Below are positions 61,275-64,000 of a stretch of 64,000 nucleotides of DNA, piece by piece (the stretch's first letter is position 1; each line of letters begins with the position of its first letter). The stretch spans positions 13,113,427-13,177,426 of the forward strand of contig NW_024881296.1 in NCBI RefSeq assembly GCF_018691265.1, read 5' to 3'. The notes under the pieces are model-generated. The model was not told the origin of the DNA and did not search any database. It saw nothing but the letters and a program-made list of their open reading frames with translations. This DNA is from Tyto alba. Taxonomy: Eukaryota > Chordata > Aves > Strigiformes > Tytonidae. The position numbers were made by a program, and so were the translations under genes.

Positions 61275-61461
61275 TTATAAGTTTATGTTCCTTATACTTC
61301 CCAAGTCGTCATCATAGAACCAGGTTTCAGTAAACATATTAGAGTTTTGCAAAGCCTCGAAAAGACGCCTGTAGTCTTCTGGGTATAAGTTACGTGTTTC
61401 AGCATTTTGGGGAATTTCTATCTCTCTCAGTAATTTGCCACTACTGTCCAAGCTCCATGAA
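61275..61461 (-). CDS. TFB2M: TFB2M last coding exon (C-terminus and stop)
   Basis: TFB2M is the mitochondrial transcription factor B2. It derives from rRNA adenine dimethyltransferases and works with POLRMT and TFAM to melt mitochondrial promoters. The exon is preceded by a pyrimidine-rich acceptor read as GTTTGTTTCAG|TTCATGG. Its first base completes a split codon (AA|T, Asn) from the preceding exon. It then encodes 61 residues and a stop at 61277-61275. The C-terminal block LYPEDYRRLFEAL followed by ETWFYDDDL matches the family ending, where a (H/Y)P(Q/E)D-x-LFE segment is followed by a W(L/F)YD motif. The tail here (GSIRNINL) runs a few residues past the form I know from mammals. The apparent initiator upstream in the same frame lies inside the splice acceptor and is a TTG, so it is not a start. 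Confidence 0.93.
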
Positions 61462-62883
61462 CTGAAACAAACAAACAAAAAAAATCATAACGGAGTGTCT
61501 CTTCCTGTGAAAAATTAAAGAGCAAGAAACAGTATCTGAAGGTCCATTTCACTCTTTCACAGCTTTCAGAAGTTACTATCTTCCTACGACACAAGTTATT
61601 TTCAATCCATACTGCAAACAGGAAGAAACCTCTGCTAATAAGATATATAAATATGAAAGAAAGCCCCCAGCATGCATAGACAATACCAAACCACATAAGC
61701 ACCCTTGTTAGAGGGTGGGTGCTCTCCCTCCCTCCTCTGCTTCAACTGCATGTCACTAACAGGCATTACAGCATAAAAAGGGGTTATTCTTCAATGCCGG
61801 GGAAATTAAAGCCAAGGTCATCTTCAAGATAATGATTCAATATAGCATGAATTAGTGTGACTTACACCTCCCAGGTATTTTCTTCTCTATATAAACAGAT
61901 ATATCCACTGTGTCCCCATCTACATCATTGCTATGAAAACAAGACCTTTTATAAACATGCATACACATGAACTATTTCCCGAACAAGAAAATACTGTATA
62001 AATACACAGAAGATGCACATTAGAAGCCTTCAAGGTTAGCACCACTTCCTGGCTGAGGGGTCGAGTTGAGATTAGGTACATCACTGAGCTTTAAGAAAGA
62101 AATCCATTAAGGCTCTTTGCACTTGTCTTTGCTAAATGAGCTACTGGAATTTATTAGCTTTTTTTTTTTTTTTTCAGGAAATTAACTTTCATAAACTACT
62201 ACCAGAAAATGAGAAATTTATTATTTTCATTAACAAGTTGAAACCAATGCTTTCCAGACTGCAAACGCTTCCTGCTTATAGGAAACAGAAATCTACTGAT
62301 AAAGCAAAGTGAATAGCTCCAATGTAATACCAAAAAGAATAATTAAGAGTTGCGTAATTGGTAAATAGGTCTAAAGCCTAATTTTTTAATTAGATAGAAG
62401 AAAGTCATTTGAGGACATCCCCAGTCTACCTCCAATAACCTTCAGCTGTTTTCATTAACGTTACTCAGATGTCTGTTATAAATGGAAACTCTTTTCCAGC
62501 TTTTGATTTCTATACATGCAAAACACTTGATGACTATTATTATGTCTGTAAAGTCAGTGAAAACTTCCTGCAGATACATGACCTCACCTCCACTGGAGGT
62601 ACAGACAGTCGATGCACATCTACATTCTAAATACTTGTCGACCTTCTTGTCAAACCTCAAGTTTTTATCACCTGTGAATACAGGTCAGGAACAAATAAAA
62701 TATTGTATTGTGGGTTGCAAACATGAAATCTCCTATTCTACATGTAGATAATTAATTTAACAAAAAAAAAAAAAGCAAGCTGTATTTCAGTTGCAAATAA
62801 ATGCTGCTTTGAGAACATACTTTAATATTTTCCTATATTTCTATGAAGAAAAAGTATAAACACTGTAATTATTTCTTACTTAC
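61462..62883 (-). other. TFB2M: TFB2M last intron
   Basis: This 1.4 kb interval between two phase-compatible exons has a GTAAGT donor and a TTTCAG acceptor on the minus strand. It is AT-rich and includes a 16-base T run near 62159-62174 and an A run near 62762-62774. Neither frame shows an extra exon. Open frames within it, such as the one crossing 61427-61702, run through the splice acceptor and have no family signature. Confidence 0.85.
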
Positions 62884-63035
62884 TTCAATCTATTAGTAAG
62901 TCTAGACCTGGGTTTAGCAAGACACTGTTTCACCAGGAAAATAAAGGTAGATGAATTTGTGGGTGTCAGGCCTCCTGTAAATAGATTTTGCCGAGGAGTC
63001 AGTCGTACCAAACATAAATGGTCATTTGGCAGCCA
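62884..63035 (-). CDS. TFB2M: TFB2M penultimate coding exon
   Basis: This 152-bp exon is too short to appear as a long open frame. It lies between an acceptor read as TTGTTCTTCTTGCAG|TGG and a donor read as TTGAA|GTAAGT, both close to consensus. It encodes 50 codons plus two bases. The peptide contains LTPRQNLFTGGLTP, a signature close to the RQNLF-x-x-x-LTP segment of TFB2M, followed by a hydrophobic stretch ending in LVKQCL. Its phase (two leftover bases) joins exactly to the one-base start of the exon at 61461, giving an uninterrupted frame across the 1.4 kb intron. The earlier exons, which hold the methyltransferase-fold cofactor motifs, are not recognisable between 63036 and the right edge. 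Confidence 0.93.
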
Positions 63036-64000
63036 CTGCAAGAAGAACAAACCAAGTCACTGAAAAGTCATTTTTAAGACAGTGTCTGTCTTTAGCTCTA
63101 AGTAAGCATTTCATCTATGCCACCAGTAACATTTCTTAAAAAGTTTCAGAAGACTTAAAAAGAAGACTGGAAGCTGAGGCTTTAAAATTTTGTTCTAGAC
63201 CAAAGATGCTTTACCTCCCCTGACCCTCAAACAGGAAAGGAAATAGGAAACAAAACAGACACACTATCCCTTCAGTTTTTTTCTCATTTTTTAAGACTGA
63301 ACTTTCTTAGTTGAAATAGACAATACAGGCTTGATGTGAGTTTTCATAGGATTATTTGACCTAAAGTATTCCTATACTATGCAAGGTATCAGATCAGATC
63401 ACTTCAACTATCTGCCTTTTGCGTATAAAGACAGAATTATTTGAGTGTCACATCAAGACAATATTGCAAGTTGAGGATTTTATGAAACTGGGAAGGCCTG
63501 GAGTCTAACCAAAATAAACGTACTTCTGTATTGGTAGCAATGGATATGTTGTCCAAGAGGGCTCACATTTGTACTCCTCCTAAGACTATCACAATACATC
63601 TTACACAATCCACCCGTTATGTCTCTCTACATGGCTTTACAGCAAAACACCCAAGTGTGTAAGGGACACCCAGTCGCTTGCATTCACTTATAGTGACTTA
63701 TATTGTATAACAACATTTCAAACAACACTCAATATACTACTGTAGCAGCTTTCTGGGGAGGGTAAAACCAAATACTAAGTGAACACGCTTTTGTATTATT
63801 GGTATTAAACAGAAATACACAAAGGAACATCATTATTTCTCTAAAAGAGAAAAGTAAAGAACCTTACACAAGGTATTTAAGCTTTGAGACTCGTACTTTT
63901 CAGCACACGGAATCTACACTGGACATGTGAATAACCATTTTAATCAAAACCAGCAGCACACTGATTGTGCTATTAATCATGGTAACACTTGTTTTGTTAA
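63036..64000 (-). other. TFB2M: TFB2M intron, running off the right edge
   Basis: The interval lies upstream (minus strand) of the penultimate TFB2M exon. No further exon with plausible splice sites and TFB2M-like coding was recognised in it, and no repeat was recognised either. The sequence is ordinary AT-rich intron. Confidence 0.6.

Noticed and set aside
1..64000. CRISPR arrays, operons, tRNA or rRNA genes
   Set aside because: None seen. The sequence is vertebrate nuclear DNA, so prokaryotic systems are not expected, and no cloverleaf or rRNA signature was recognised by eye.

Overview
This 64 kb window is vertebrate nuclear DNA, almost certainly from a bird and probably from Neoaves. It is AT-rich, intron-like sequence with one strong CpG island. 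It carries a CR1 LINE fragment and several solo LTRs of families abundant in neoavian genomes. The only protein-coding sequence I can support is three exons of two genes, both read right to left. SMYD3 exon 1 lies at 53563-53726, inside the CpG island. The last two coding exons of TFB2M lie at 62884-63035 and 61275-61461. The same tandem order and orientation (TFB2M upstream of SMYD3 on one strand) is known from other vertebrates, and it supports both calls.

Layout. Positions 1 to about 53560 are the 5' part of SMYD3 intron 1. SMYD3 exon 2, which should carry the rest of the MYND zinc finger, was not found, so intron 1 runs off the left edge. The intron holds a CR1 fragment (about 2.7-3.07 kb), a decayed reverse-transcriptase fossil of a non-CR1-looking LINE (about 21.97-22.3 kb), and many poly-A/T tracts. 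Its 27-48 kb part is a cluster of endogenous-retrovirus LTRs: a 1,043-bp solo LTR with a perfect 5-bp target duplication (27107-28149), two probable LTRs with core promoter and polyadenylation signals (about 29.65-30.44 kb and 31.98-32.67 kb), two closely related solo LTRs in inverted orientation (36721-37336 and 41550-42149), and an older solo LTR (47166-47767).

From about 53.09 to 53.93 kb is the CpG-island promoter of SMYD3, with a CACGTG E-box and a YY1/TISU-type AAGATGGCGGC element. From 53.93 to about 61.27 kb is the SMYD3-TFB2M intergenic region, where the 3' UTR of TFB2M must end. From 61.27 kb to the right edge is the 3' end of TFB2M.

The genes do not form an operon-like unit. SMYD3 is a SET/MYND lysine methyltransferase of cytoplasm and nucleus. 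TFB2M is the nuclear-encoded mitochondrial transcription initiation factor. I found no new multi-gene system. The best leads are the out-of-frame TISU-like start upstream of SMYD3, the LINE fossil, the inverted LTR pair, and a possible divergent spliced transcript from the SMYD3 CpG island. All calls come from reading the sequence by eye. Repeat family names and splice sites have not been tested by alignment or RNA data.
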